Assembly: GCF_032452875.1 (NCBI RefSeq)
Contig: NC_083890.1
Coordinates: forward strand, 49,558,983 to 49,622,982
From: Bos javanicus
Taxonomy: Eukaryota > Chordata > Mammalia > Artiodactyla > Bovidae
Reading direction: 5' to 3'
DNA length: 64,000 nt
Shown: in pieces, positions 54,079-64,000 of the stretch
How the letters are laid out: each line of letters begins with the position of its first letter
Numbering within the stretch: the first letter of the stretch is position 1
Notes under the pieces: generated by a model
Seen by the model: only the letters and a program-made list of their open reading frames with translations
The model's database searches: none
What the model was told of the DNA's origin: nothing
Position numbers and translations under genes: made by a program

Positions 54079-54976
54079 TGGGTAATTGTTGAGTAAACAA
54101 GAAATTGCCAAAATGTAAGAAAAAACAACAAAAAAAAAAAACTTGAAAGTCTAAGGAACTTAGCACTAAAACAGGTGACCCAGAGAGGATGGAGAACCAG
54201 AGACCGTGGTCAGAAAACTAAGATCCCACATGCCAAAAAAAAAAAAAATTTACAAAGGGAAAGAAAGGATTTCTAAGAACTCCTAAGAATATGTTTGCTT
54301 TTGTTTTTTTTAAAGCAAAGCCTTTAAGAACCTGAGCTTGCATCGGATGTGATTCTATCAGGAGAGAAGCAGGTGCGTGGCCATCACTCTTGCTGGTTAA
54401 CAGCATCTGTCAAACATAAGCCCACCCTGCCTCCCTTGGGGGCAGCGGCCAAATCCATCACTCAGTGACCAATCAAAATGCAACAGGACAATCAAAATAT
54501 TCTGGGTCACTAACATATGTATCCGTCGATATTTTCTCATTTTCAGTTTTAATACATTTGTCATGAATTTTTAATCGATAATTTACTTCCTTGGGGAGCT
54601 CTATTTCTTTGCAAACTTATCCTCTTCGTGTTGTCTTTTCCCAGGAACTCCAGAGATAATTCAAAAAAGCATGGCTTCACCATTTCTCACTCATCCAACT
54701 GGCAGACGCTGCGGCCTGACAATCAGAGCCGCGGACAAGAAGGCAGGCAGGCACAGGGTCACCCCCACCGCTGGGCCACTGGGCCTCTCTCTCGTCATTT
54801 CACGAGCTGGTGTTGTGAACAGAGAACCTACTGTATTATTCTCTGGGCTCTGTAGAACGCTTGAAAGTTTTCTTAATAATAATTTTCAAAATGTGCCCTT
54901 CAAGGACAGGGGCAGAACTGGTCACATCCATCACCCGCTGCCAAATAGAGAGAAGGAACTGTGTGATTTGGTCTAA
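54079..54976. other. FARS2 intron, AT-rich, apparently unique
   Basis: A-runs near 54130-54140 and 54235-54248. AACTAAGATCCCACATGCC at about 54218 looks like a scrap of CHR SINE. 54500-54600 is AT-rich and conserved-looking. Confidence 0.45.
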
Positions 54977-55336
54977 AGGCAAGAGACATGAGTACCGCTG
55001 TGATGGGGCAGCTTTGAGCTAGACGTGGCTGTCCCCAACAGGAGCCAGAGGCAAGAGACATGAGTACCGCTGTGATGGGACAGCTTTGAGCTCGACGTGG
55101 CTGTCCCCAGCAGGAGCCAGAGGCAAGAGACATGAGTACCGCTGTAATGGGGCAGCTTTGAGCTCGACGTGGCTGTCCCCAACAGGAGCCAGAGGCAAGA
55201 GACATGAGTACCGCTGTGATGGGGCAGCTTTGAGCTCGACGTGGCTGTCCCCAACAGGAGCCAGAGGCAAGAGACATGAGTACCGCTGTGATGGGGCAGC
55301 TTTGAGCTCGACGTGGCTGTCCCCAGCAGGAGCCAG
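54977..55336. repeat. 72-bp tandem repeat, exactly 5 copies
   Basis: Units begin AGGCAAGAGACATGAGTACC at 54977, 55049, 55121, 55193 and 55265 and end CAGGAGCCAG. Only a few substitutions separate them. The 72-bp period is divisible by three, so repetitive frames stay open on both strands; these are not genes. Confidence 0.97.
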
Positions 55337-56393
55337 AGCCGAGGGAAGCGTGACTCTCTGGACATGGATGGAGTAGGGGGGCCCGCCACGGCTTGCCTGC
55401 AATGCCTGCATTCAGGCCTTACAAACCCCACCAAAGACCTTCTTACAGAAACCGCCACCAGCAGCAGCACCGCGGCAGGCGGCTTCCTCTCTGAACTGAC
55501 TTTAGGATCCTCAGATTCCTCTCACCCTTGGGGGCGGCAGGGTCATTGAGCACATCTCTGTCTTTGGTCAAGAGGAACTGTCACCACCTCCTCCCAAAAC
55601 TGCTAACAGCCGGGCGTCGTGGGGAACTGGCCAGGACTCTTTGGCAGGAAGACCCCAACAGTGGTCACTCCAACAGGAAGCAAAACTGAATTTTAAGAAA
55701 GTCACCTGGGTGACAGTTACAGCGTCTGAGCTTGAATTCACTCATCTGATCTCATTGGCTTATTCGAAGCAACACAGGAAAACTATGAACAGACAAATCA
55801 TCCACTTTCTCAAAGGAGCTCAGGGTGCAGACCACACCAGATCCATCCAGCCAGACGTAACGGAATACCCCCCACGGTGGGGTCAACTAAATCTGAGAAC
55901 ACAAGGCAACCCCTATTCTAGTTCGTTGTTTTTTAAAATGACATAGGGGACCGGGCTCAGGGAGTCATGTGGTCTTTGAGAGCACAGCAGAGAAAAAGGG
56001 AAACTTGGAATACACAGCAGCTCCTTACTATATACCTCCTTCCTGGGCCTTGGGCACAGGACTGACGGAGAAATTTCCATGTCCAAGCTTCATCCAGCAA
56101 ACAGCGTCCAAAATCACCACCCCACTCGCCAACCAATCTACATGTTGAAAGCTCTCCCTTCAAACTCTCCGAAGCCTGCTTCTAGCATATGTTGCCCCTT
56201 CCCTCTGGACAAGCTTCTGGAAAGGGCAGTTGACGTGCACGGAGTCCAGTCTTCAGCCCCCATCAGCACCTCGGTACGATCAAGCTGAATGGCACTGCGG
56301 CCTCTACACTCTGTTCTATCAGGACTCACCTTCGCAAAAACCGACACCAACAGGAACCCTACCTGCCAAAGTCAAAGCTCCCTCCTGGAACTT
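55337..56393. other. FARS2 intron, nothing recognised
   Basis: Unique-looking, moderate GC. Confidence 0.5.
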
Positions 56394-56530
56394 AGTTCAG
56401 GCTGCTCTAACAAAGTACCAGAGACTGGTGGTTACGAGACATTAAAATTCCCTTCTCACGGCTCTGGAGGTGGGGCTGCCCAGGGCAAGGTCCCTGCCTG
56501 TCCAGGGGTCCCGCTCTGGGGCATCCTTCA
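56394..56530 (-). mobile_element. Old LTR remnant (MaLR-like), reverse
   Basis: TTCAGGCTGCTCTAACAAAG, TACCAGAGACTGGTGG and CTTCTCACGGCTCTGGAGGT match the reversed 3' part of a MaLR-type LTR (GGCTGCTATAACAAAATACC, TCACAGTTCTGGAGGC). Diverged and partial; family unconfirmed. Confidence 0.55.
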
Positions 56531-56985
56531 GCGCTCCGGGGGCCACAACTGCCTCCCGTCCTCCCCACCCCCAGTCCTCCGGGTAACTACACAGAATCCC
56601 ACTGTTTTCTTGCCACCTGGGCACTCCCAAGCCTCTCTCCCCAGCCCCGACCTCTTGCTGGAGCTTCAGCTCTATCAAGCCAAGCACCTGCCGACGTACC
56701 ACGGCCAATCACGTCAACCTACACGCGCTGTCCCCCTCCCCAGTGCAGATCCTGCTTCCCCAAACCGGAAAGCCTCAGCCTGTGATAGAACCGTCCCACC
56801 AGTCACCCAAGACAGAGACCGGCAGTCCCCCCGCCGACTCCTTGTTCCGAACTCCAACTGCTGACCTCTGTCGTTACTGCCAGTGCCCGCACGCAGCCCC
56901 TCTCTGGCCCTCTGGGTACGGCAGGCCCCGCCACCTGGCGAGTAACCCAGCCTCCAGCTGAGAGCCGGCAGAGCACCATCCACTC
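56531..56985. other. FARS2 intron, nothing recognised
   Basis: C-rich sequence, possibly a continuation of the LTR remnant but too diverged to assign. Confidence 0.4.
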
Positions 56986-57192
56986 GTTGCTGTCTAGTCG
57001 CTTAGTCATGTCCGACTCTGCGACCCCGTGGACTGCAGCCCCCCAGGCTCCTCTGTCCGTGGGATGCTCCAGGCAAGAACACTGGAGGGGGTGCCGTGCC
57101 CTCCTCCAGGGCATCTTCCCCACCCAGGGACTGAAGCCACATCTCTTGCACTGGTAAGTGGACTCTTTACTGCTGAGCCACCGGAGAGGCCC
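56986..57192 (-). mobile_element. Bov-tA SINE
   Basis: Reverse copy from TGCTGTCTAGTCGCTTAGTC to GCTGAGCCACCGGAGAGGCC. Confidence 0.95.
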
Positions 57193-57703
57193 CATCAACC
57201 ACAAAGCCTGGGGCTGACTAACACACACACAGCGACCGTGACTCTGCCATGGAAAGCTCTCCAGCTTAAACAGATAAAGGCTGAGCTGACTAGGGAGCAG
57301 CACCCAAGCCACCCGGCAGCACATCCCACCCCCCCCCCCCCGGCCCACCGTCCATCAGCAACTCTGGCCACACCCTCCTTCACAGGCTCTGCCCCAGAAC
57401 AGCCTCATTCAATAGAAACAGACCGCAGGCCATGCAGGGAGGTCTGGACGTTCCAGCGCCACAAGGAAGAAAGGGGGAAACGCAGGTGACACTGATGGTA
57501 TTGATACACTCACCCCAGTGCGTCTAAATACTCATTTCCTCATGTGACCAACACTTTCTAAGTGAGAAGTCTATTTATTCTCGGTATTTGATAAGAAGAA
57601 TTTAAGAGACAACAGAGTGAAATCTTCTAGACTCAGTTTTCAATATTGGTAATCCACTTTCTTGTGTGATTTTTTTTTTTTTTTTTTGCATTATTAGACA
57701 TTT
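57193..57703. other. FARS2 intron with one copy of a ~95-bp local duplication
   Basis: A C-run lies at 57329-57341. 57357-57452 is about 80% identical to 58040-58134 (shared CCTTCACA, AGAACAGCC, GAAACAGA and CAGGCCAT words). A T-run at 57670-57687 precedes the L1 arm. Confidence 0.6.
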
Positions 57704-58045
57704 GGTTTTAAACTTTTTATTTTGTATTGGAATCCCCACTCCAGTACTCTTGCCTGGAAAATCCCATGGATGGAGGAGCCTGGTGGGCTGCAGTCCATGG
57801 GGTCGCAAGGAGTCGGACACGACAGAGCGACTTCACTTTCACTTTTCACTTCATGCATTGGAGAAGGAAATGGCAACCCACTCCAGTGTTCTTGCCTGGA
57901 GAATCCCAGGGACGGGGGAGCCTGGTGGGCTGCCGTCTCTGGGGTCGCACAGAGTCGGACACGACTGAAGCGACTCAGCAGCAGCAACAGCAGCTGATTA
58001 ACAACGCTGTGATACTTTCAGGTAGACAGTGAAGGGACCCAGCAA
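57704..58045 (-). mobile_element. Ruminant L1-type fragment split by a Bov-A2 SINE
   Basis: Left arm TTTTAAACTTTTTATTTTGT (57704-57732) and right arm GCTGATTAACAACGCTGTGA (57992-58045) are consecutive in the ruminant L1 tail (ATTTTGTATTGGGGTATAGC then TGATTAACAATGTTGTGATA). The SINE at 57733-57994 separates them. Confidence 0.8.
57733..57994 (+). mobile_element. Bov-A2 SINE nested in L1
   Basis: Dimeric SINE missing only the first bases: CCCCACTCCAGTACTCTTGC, linker ACTTTCACTTTTCACTTCAT, second monomer, tail CAGCAGCAACAGCAGC. Near consensus, so younger than its L1 host. Confidence 0.96.
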
Positions 58046-58340
58046 CTCCAGCCACGTCTTCCTTCACAAGCTGTGCCCTAGAACAGCCCCATCCAACAGA
58101 AACAGAACACAGGCCATACAGGCGGTTTAAATTTCCTAGTGGCCACATAGAACACGGCAGGGCCGGGGGAGGCGGAATTCATTAATATGCTTAACCTACT
58201 ATATCTAAAATATTCATCGCACCATGTAATCGATAATTTTTAAAGTATTCATGAGATAGGTTACATGCGTTTTTGAACCAAGTATCTGAAGCCCTGGCAT
58301 GTATTTCACACTTCCAGGGCTCTCCGGTCGAACTGCATTC
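58046..58340 (+). mobile_element. Old mammalian interspersed repeat (DNA-transposon style), family uncertain
   Basis: CATCCAACAGAAACAGAACA, GGTTTAAATTTCCTAGTGGC, CCATGTAATCGATAATTTTT and AGTATTCATGAGATAGGTTA match a widespread ancient repeat whose ends read GTCCAATAGAAAT and its inverse. I recognise the consensus but cannot name the family with certainty. Confidence 0.45.
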
Positions 58341-59662
58341 CACGTGCACGGCAGCCACACGCGGCCAGGGCTGCGCTGGGCAGGGCAGCCGCGGCGCCAA
58401 CGAGGGCGCCCGCCGCGCTTCCCCACCTGCCACGCGCTTCCCAGCCGACTGTCTTAATTTCCCGGAAATCAGCTCAGATGCCCCTGCCTACCCCCGAGCT
58501 ATGCCAAGCAGAGAGTCACACTCCGTTAACTGCTGGGCCAGCCGCGGCCCCCTCCCCAGAGCACACTGCACTCATCTGTGCGCTCCTGTCTCCAACGCTA
58601 GAGCACTTGTTACCCCAGAACCAAAGCCTGCCAAGTCTACTCGTCTTCATACGCCAAGCACCCGGCAAAACGCTTATGCATAGCAGCAGGCAATCAAACC
58701 TTTGCTGAATTAAACTGATTCAGAGTCGTACATGAACCAATGAAATCAGAGTTGAACGTTTAAATTCTGGGTTCCTGAGTGAACGTTTTATATCCTTGGT
58801 TAACAAAAAAGGATGCAAAGACAGACTGCAAACATACTCCATTTCGTGCAGAACCTGGTTGTGAAAACATTTGCCTGTGGTAGACCGTGAGTAGAATACA
58901 GACACTCAAAAATTGAAGTTATAAGGGATCGTGGTACGAGCTAATTATTTCGGGTGTAAAGAGAAAAGAGGTGAAATAATTTAAATGGCAAATACAAATG
59001 CACACACTAACAAAGGCAGAACCAGCACCATAACCTGGGTCCCTGCAGTTTTCCATCACACAGCTTGGCTTGTGTGGCTGTGTCAACAAGTCACGTTAAT
59101 CAAATAAAATTTGTCATTAAAATTCATTTAAAAGTCAAGAAAGCCTGTACGATTAAGAATCTAGCTGTTTGTTATTACTGCTGTCAACTCCTCTCCAGGC
59201 AGCACAGCAGAGAACAGACCGATCAGCAAACTGCCCCTGGGCTCCTCCTGGTCCTGACACCGTCCCTCGGGGCCGAGGACGGGTTCTCATCCACAAAGTG
59301 TGGGGGGGCGCACGTAGCTCAGGGGTGCGGTGTCTAGGAGGCGGGGCGCCACCTCCAGGCTCCTCTCCCCGACCCTGCAGCCAGGGGATGCAGATGGGGA
59401 TGCCAGGTGGGGATGGCCTGGCACAGGCTGGGAGGGTCTGCGACGCTGAGCCACCAAACAGAAGAGTCAGCCCCAAAGAGGGCAAGACAGGAACTCTGGT
59501 GGTGCTGAATTACCCAGATTCTGAGTGTGTTTCTCAGTGGCAGCAGCTCCTGCTTAATTATCCTGAATAATATCCAACAGAAAACTAAATTACAGATCTA
59601 AGAGCCTGTACCTTGAAATTGAGTGCTTCGGCAAATGTAATTAACATTATTCTAAAATTACT
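58341..59662. other. FARS2 intron; small CpG-dense patch then unique sequence
   Basis: 58330-58460 holds about 17 CpG in 130 bp (CCGCGGCGCC and similar). Beyond it, AT-rich unique sequence with a GC-rich section at 59200-59430. No exon recognised. Confidence 0.45.
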
Positions 59663-59889
59663 GAAAGGGCTTCCCAGGCGGCGCTAGTGGTAAAGAACCC
59701 ACCTGCCAAGGCAGGTAGCTGTAATACTCAGGTTTGATCCCTGGGTTGGGAAGATCCCCTAGAAGAAGGCATGGCAACCTACTCCAGTCTTCTCACCTGG
59801 AGAGGCCCATGGACTGAGGAGTCTGGTGGGCTACAGTTCTAAGGTTGCAAAGAGTCGGACACAGCTGAAGCGACTTGGCATTGAGCACT
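59663..59889 (+). mobile_element. Bov-tA SINE with 8-bp target duplication
   Basis: GGGCTTCCCAGGCGGCGCTA head, GGTTTGATCCCTGGGTTGGG, body and tail GGACACAGCTGAAGCGACTT. AAATTACT lies at 59655-59662 and 59890-59897. Confidence 0.95.
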
Positions 59890-59897
59890 AAATTACT

Positions 59898-60590
59898 AGA
59901 TGTGAATCCACTTTAAAATATTCTCTGCTACTATTTTTATTTTATGATGACACATTAAACTTACCTTAAATGAAGACGTATCAGGTGTAAGATATGGTTA
60001 GAGACACACAATTGTCAACGTGGGAAACACAAAAACCCACTGCTGGACCGGGTCTTAGAACCAATTACTGTATCCAAAACGGGCCATAAACATTCTCGTG
60101 AAGCGGCTACATCGGCCAAGGTCACTCTCTGGGGCTAGGACTGGGGTGTTCTTTCCATATGGGCTATCGGTCCACAAGGAATTCATATTGGCAAAAGTGT
60201 CATGGAATGTCAAGAGGGGCTTGGGGGCTGAATTAACGAAGTACAGTTTGAATCTCCTAACTGTACATAAAAGGATGTCAGTGCAAGACTGTATCAAAAC
60301 ATTTGGAAAGAGTTGAGAGTTGGCACCAAATTTCAGGGAAAATACTCTTCGCCATGCAGAGCTGCTCACAGCAATATGCAGTCATTTTGCAAACCGAACG
60401 CATGATTACCTTGTGTTTCAGCCAGAAGAGCTTCAGCCAATTGTAGGGTGAATACTCTGAATGTCTGAATTTTTACATTCACACTGAAAAACTTTTAGAC
60501 ACTTGGAACAGATTTTCAGAGATGTTTAGACTTTTAAATGCCACCAGCCCTTTCTAAACAATGGCCTGAGCTAGGTAATCCCCAAATACA
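59898..60590. other. FARS2 intron; unrecognised coding-looking block
   Basis: AT-rich. A 104-codon minus-strand frame spans 60055-60369 and its sequence looks retrocopy-like, but I cannot assign it to a family. Confidence 0.35.
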
Positions 60591-60601
60591 ATTACAGAAT
60601 A

Positions 60602-60813
60602 GGGACTTCCCAGGTAGGTCAGTGGTAAAGAATCCACCTGCAATGCAGGAGACATGAGTTCAAGCTCTGGGTCGGGAAGATTCCCTGGAGAAGGAAACAG
60701 CAACCCACTCCAGTGTTCTTGTCTGGGAAATCCCATGGACAGAGGAGTCTGGTGGGGGTCCATGGGGGTCAGAAAAGAGCTGGACATGACTTAGCAACTA
60801 ACAACAGCAAAAC
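60602..60813 (+). mobile_element. Bov-tA SINE with 11-bp target duplication
   Basis: GGGACTTCCCAGGTAGGTCA head, body with a short deletion near GGTGGGGGTCCATGG, tail ACTTAGCAACTAACAACAGC. ATTACAGAATA at 60591-60601 and ATTACAGAGTA at 60814-60824. Confidence 0.95.
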
Positions 60814-60824
60814 ATTACAGAGTA

Positions 60825-61826
60825 ACTATGCAAGGAATGCTGCACATCTCCGAGATGACCCAGATTGGTGTCTTTTTAATGTTCCTCTGGAGTACATTTC
60901 CTCCCATTAAAAATGTGTATTTGGTTGGAAAGAATTTCATTATAATTCACACAATTTGTTTTAACTAGATGGTTGGCAGATTACTTGTGCTTCATTTAAG
61001 AGTTTGGCTGAGTATTTGTGAATCTGTAACACACAGAATTTTCTAAAAATCAAAACATATCTGGGGCTTTCCTAGATTCACTTTACTCTTAGATTTTCCC
61101 CATCCTTGATTTTCATTACCTTTTTAAATTTTTTTTCCTATTTTGCTTTCCTATAAGCATCTTCCCATCTGTAACGTGGGAGATCAGAGATGATCGAATG
61201 AAGACAGAGAATTTTTTTTTATCACATCTGACATATTGGTAGATCTTTACAAATCTAAAATACACCTCACAGGATCATCTCTTCTTGACTCTCAGCGTCT
61301 GTAATGGTTCAGAAAGCCTTCCCCATCCTGGGGATTTGGAGGGACCTGACTGGGGGCCAAGTGACGACTCAGACAGCAAAGAGCCCCAAGGACTCAGTGT
61401 TCATTCAGCCTGGCCAAGAGCTGCTGAAACGGAGCTTCAGCTGAACCACTTCCTAAACCAGAGTTACCGTGAGGATCGCCATCGTTCTCTTCACCCTGGC
61501 CAACCCACTGCCTCCCTAGACAGACAGAAGAGGCTCTCAGAAGAAAAGCTGGAGGCGTGACTTTCATTCTTCCCAGGGCTTGCAGAGAACCCTGAACTGT
61601 AACAGAGGGGCAGCTTCAGGGCTTGTGGAATGAAGCAAGAGACCTCTTTCCGTGCGTGCATGTTCATTCATCAAGGCGTTTTGCAGATGTTCATTCAGCA
61701 ATTTTCAGATACGTCTACATGAACGATCCAGCCCTAAACTTTTCATAAGGGTATCTTAGGAGACTTTCCCAAGTGCTTTGCCAGAATCCAAATATGCTTT
61801 ATCTACGGCCTTTTTCGGCTTACCCA
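60825..61826. other. FARS2 intron, nothing recognised
   Basis: AT-rich to 61280, then moderate GC. Unique-looking. Confidence 0.5.
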
Positions 61827-61834
61827 CACAGTCA

Positions 61835-62049
61835 TGTGGGGCTTCCTTGGTGGCTCAGAGGGTAAAGAATATGCCTGCCAATGCCAGAGACTTAGGTGTG
61901 ATCCCTGGGTCAAGGAAGAGCCCCTAGAGAAGGGCTTGTCAACTCACTCCAGTATTCTTGCCTGGAGATTTCCGTGGACAGAAGATCCTGGCGGGCTACA
62001 GTCCATGGGGTGGCAAAGAGTTGGACACGACTTAGGGACTAAACACCAC
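61835..62049 (+). mobile_element. Bov-tA SINE with 8-bp target duplication
   Basis: TGGGGCTTCCTTGGTGGCTC head, GTGTGATCCCTGGGTCAAGG, body and tail TTGGACACGACTTAGGGACT. CACAGTCA flanks it at 61827-61834 and 62050-62057. Confidence 0.95.
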
Positions 62050-62057
62050 CACAGTCA

Positions 62058-62990
62058 AGCAACCACAACAGGCCATGAGAATAGGGGGGTTAGCGCTCTG
62101 ACTTTCCAGACTCAGAAACCCACCAAGCAGGAAAAGGGATTCCAAGTTGCTTACATAACCAGGAGGTCCACGGGTGACCTGGCTTCTGATCCCGCTGGAC
62201 ACAGGTCACAGGACCAATTAGAGGCAGAGCCAGCGCCAGAATTTACTTCTGCTCCTCCGACTCCCAGGCAATTCCAATTTCATTATGTGCTGCTACCTTC
62301 AGGCACCTCAATCAATATCAGCTGAATTAAAGCAAAATGAAACGAGGAGGGCCTGTCTCCTCCCTGGGGTCGCTAATAGGTTATTCTGACTCTACCTCTC
62401 AAGACCTACACAGCTCGGGATCCTGGAGGAAACTCGAAGGGGCCTGCGGGCTTCCCCAAGAAAGACGGAGTCATTGCTGTGTGCTTGCTTCATTTCACTG
62501 TGTCCTCTGCCAAGGAAGGGATTTGTCCAGCGATCACGTGCCCCTCCACTTATGCTACAAACATGATCTGGCGTTTCCTGGGTTACAGATGCTGTGCTGG
62601 GTGCTTGGGATTCGGATGTGCTGAGGACACCGACAGGTGCGGATAAAGGACAGTTTAGGAAGGAGGCCCAGCAAGTGTGCACAACCTTCCCGTGTTCAGC
62701 CTTTTAATGTCAAAGCTGGAAGAGATGAGAGGCATGAGTCAAGATTCAACGGCCTAGAGCAGCTCCACAAGATAAAGAGAGAAGCCCACTTGGGGCCACC
62801 TTCAGCTTCTCCAAACACATCCAGAGATGCTACCTGGCCTGGGAAACGAGTCTCCTCTCTATTTTTCTTCTCAGTTTCTATGATTTGTAATTAAGTTTCT
62901 TGTCAGTTTGTGTATTTTATTCTACTTTGTAGATAGGGCATTATTTCTTAATTGGAACTGTTCTTAGAGTTAGTTGGGAAAGTTGCCCAT
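62058..62990. other. FARS2 intron, mostly unique
   Basis: 62195-62285 has a faint MIR-like order (TCACAGGACCAATTAGAGGC, AGAGCCAGCGCCAGAATTTA). Nothing else recognised. Confidence 0.4.
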
Positions 62991-63165
62991 TTGTGATTAA
63001 TTAGCTTTTCGATTATTTTGTGTTTAAGAGCCTGGAGGCCTTTAGGCATATGCACCTGAAAATTAAAATTTATTAATGTTAACATAATGAAATCAAAATG
63101 ATTTTATGTAATTTCATGATTTATATTTTGGGGGAAAGTTATTTGAATGTAATTTATAGGCCTTT
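62991..63165. promoter_or_regulatory. Candidate conserved noncoding element
   Basis: Repeat-free AT-rich block with TGATTAATTAGC near 62994, TTTATTAATGTTAACATAAT near 63070 and TTTGAATGTAATTTATAGGC near 63143: homeodomain and HNF1-half-site-like words. Unverified. Confidence 0.3.
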
Positions 63166-63330
63166 CCCCCCAGCATACCTGCTTTCGCCCTCATTTTCCT
63201 TGGCAAGAAAAATCCCAAGGTTTCTTAAGTCTCTTCTCACGTAAAATGACCTGCACCTCGGCTTTCACCGTCCTTTCCCGTTACTGGCTCCATTGCTCTA
63301 CTTCTCTGATTCAACGCTTCTGACCAGCAA

Positions 63331-63620
63331 GTGCGGCCACGTCGGGGGTGGGCGTGGGGGGCACTTGGACACTGTCACCGCCAAGCCTCTGGCCCCCCTC
63401 TCGCCCCAAGTCAGTAAATGCAGCCACGCGGCGGGGGTGGAGGTGAGGGGGCAGGTGGACACTGTCATCGCCGTGTCTCTCGCCCTGAATCAGTAAGTGC
63501 AGCCGCGTGGCGGGGAGCGTGGACCCTGTCACCGCCGTGCCTCTCGCCCTGTGTAAGTGCAGCCGCGTGGGGTGAGCACATGGACACTCTCACCGCCATG
63601 CCTCTCGCCCTGTGTCTCAG
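63331..63620. repeat. Degenerate CpG-rich tandem array (~60-80 bp units, about 4)
   Basis: Four diverged units share AGTGCGGCCAC/AGTGCAGCCGCG, a G-rich section, TGGACACTGTCACCGCC and CCTCTCGCCCT. Unit length varies through deletion of the G-rich part. Open frames across it are repetitive and not genes. Confidence 0.8.
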
Positions 63621-64000
63621 TCCCTCAGAGCCCGGGAGGCTGTCCTTCAGAGCCCCAGGGAGGAGGACAGGAAGCAGGGCACTCACCTGGGAGGCCGGCC
63701 CCTAACACACCAGAAGGAAGCCCGCCCAGAGGGAGGGCTCATGGGCGCTGGCCCACCGTAATGAGGCACAGGCGGCTGCCCCTCTTTACCAGGATGCCAT
63801 TCCAGGGGTTCAGCTGCCCGGTGGGGACCCTCCTAGTGTGGCCTCAGGAGCAGGGCTGGGAGCCCACTCCCCCGTGAGGTCAGGCTCTGCTCCCCCATCC
63901 ACACGCCCATCCACCTTGGATGGGTGCCCAGGTGGCCTCCCTGGCACGGGGGTCACCGAGCTGAGACAGGCTCAGACCCTGCGCTCCAGCGGCTCAAGTT
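63621..64000. other. FARS2 intron, GC-rich right edge
   Basis: No repeat or exon recognised before the window ends. Confidence 0.5.

Larger units (their letters stand above)
1..64000 (-). other. FARS2: FARS2 gene body (partial, internal part)
   Basis: The whole window appears to lie inside FARS2, which is read from right to left. Two consecutive coding exons are visible, at 44276-44436 and 12989-13140. No start codon, 5' UTR, last exon, stop codon or polyadenylation signal attributable to the gene is seen, so both ends lie outside. In mammals FARS2 is a very long gene of several hundred kb with few coding exons, which fits two exons in 64 kb. No convincing exon of another gene was found on either strand. 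That the outermost sequence is still FARS2 intron is an inference from the known gene structure. Confidence 0.9.

Noticed and set aside
54900..55470. Repetitive frames of 96-165 codons on both strands
   Set aside because: The 72-bp period is a multiple of three, so any stop-free unit stays open through all copies. No family and no non-repeat homology.
6945..62049. tRNA genes suggested by A/B-box-like words at many positions
   Set aside because: All lie in the heads of Bov-tA or CHR SINEs, which derive from tRNA-Glu but do not fold as intact tRNAs.

Overview
The window is vertebrate nuclear DNA from a ruminant (Pecora), most likely cattle or a close bovid. The evidence is the repeat content: many tRNA-Glu-derived Bov-tA SINEs, dimeric Bov-A2 SINEs, several 5'-truncated BovB LINEs and CHR-type cetartiodactyl SINEs, alongside older mammalian MIR, L1/HAL1 and LTR remnants. 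Nothing bacterial, phage or organellar is present.

The only protein-coding gene I can support is FARS2 (mitochondrial phenylalanyl-tRNA synthetase), on the minus strand and probably spanning the whole window. Two coding exons are seen. 44276-44436 encodes class II synthetase motif 3 and the end of the catalytic domain. 12989-13140 encodes the linker and the first part of the anticodon-binding (FDX-ACB) domain. Both have good splice sites, keep one reading frame, and match my memory of the human residue numbering (about 302-355 and 356-406). They bound a complete intron of 31,135 bp. The sequence to the right (44437-64000) is part of the preceding intron and the sequence to the left (1-12988) is part of the following intron. 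The start codon, the last coding exon and the UTRs lie outside.

The rest is intronic. 1-12.9 kb is fairly GC-rich, repeat-poor sequence with a 12-copy minisatellite (5.7-6.0 kb), an 80-bp mariner MITE (4.41-4.49 kb) and one SINE. 13-44 kb holds an L1/BovB composite (15-16 kb), SINEs, MIRs, two (AC)n tracts, a dense orphan CpG island (33.1-33.8 kb), a BovB insertion with clear target-site duplication and a nested SINE (34.1-36.1 kb), a SINE cluster (38.9-39.5 kb) and a HAL1/L1 block (42.6-44.1 kb). 44.4-64 kb holds further SINEs, an L1 split by a Bov-A2, two clean tandem repeats (69 bp x3, 72 bp x5), a small CpG island (52.5 kb) and a degenerate CpG-rich tandem array near the right end.

I found no new multi-gene system. 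The points most worth a second look are the minisatellite in which all 12 units carry a perfect STAT-type palindrome, the orphan CpG island, a full TCTCGCGAGA (BANP-type) motif plus a trimer of its core, candidate conserved noncoding elements, and the datable nested insertions. Repeat family names come from recognition of consensus sequences, not from a database search, and most repeat edges are good to about 10-20 bp.
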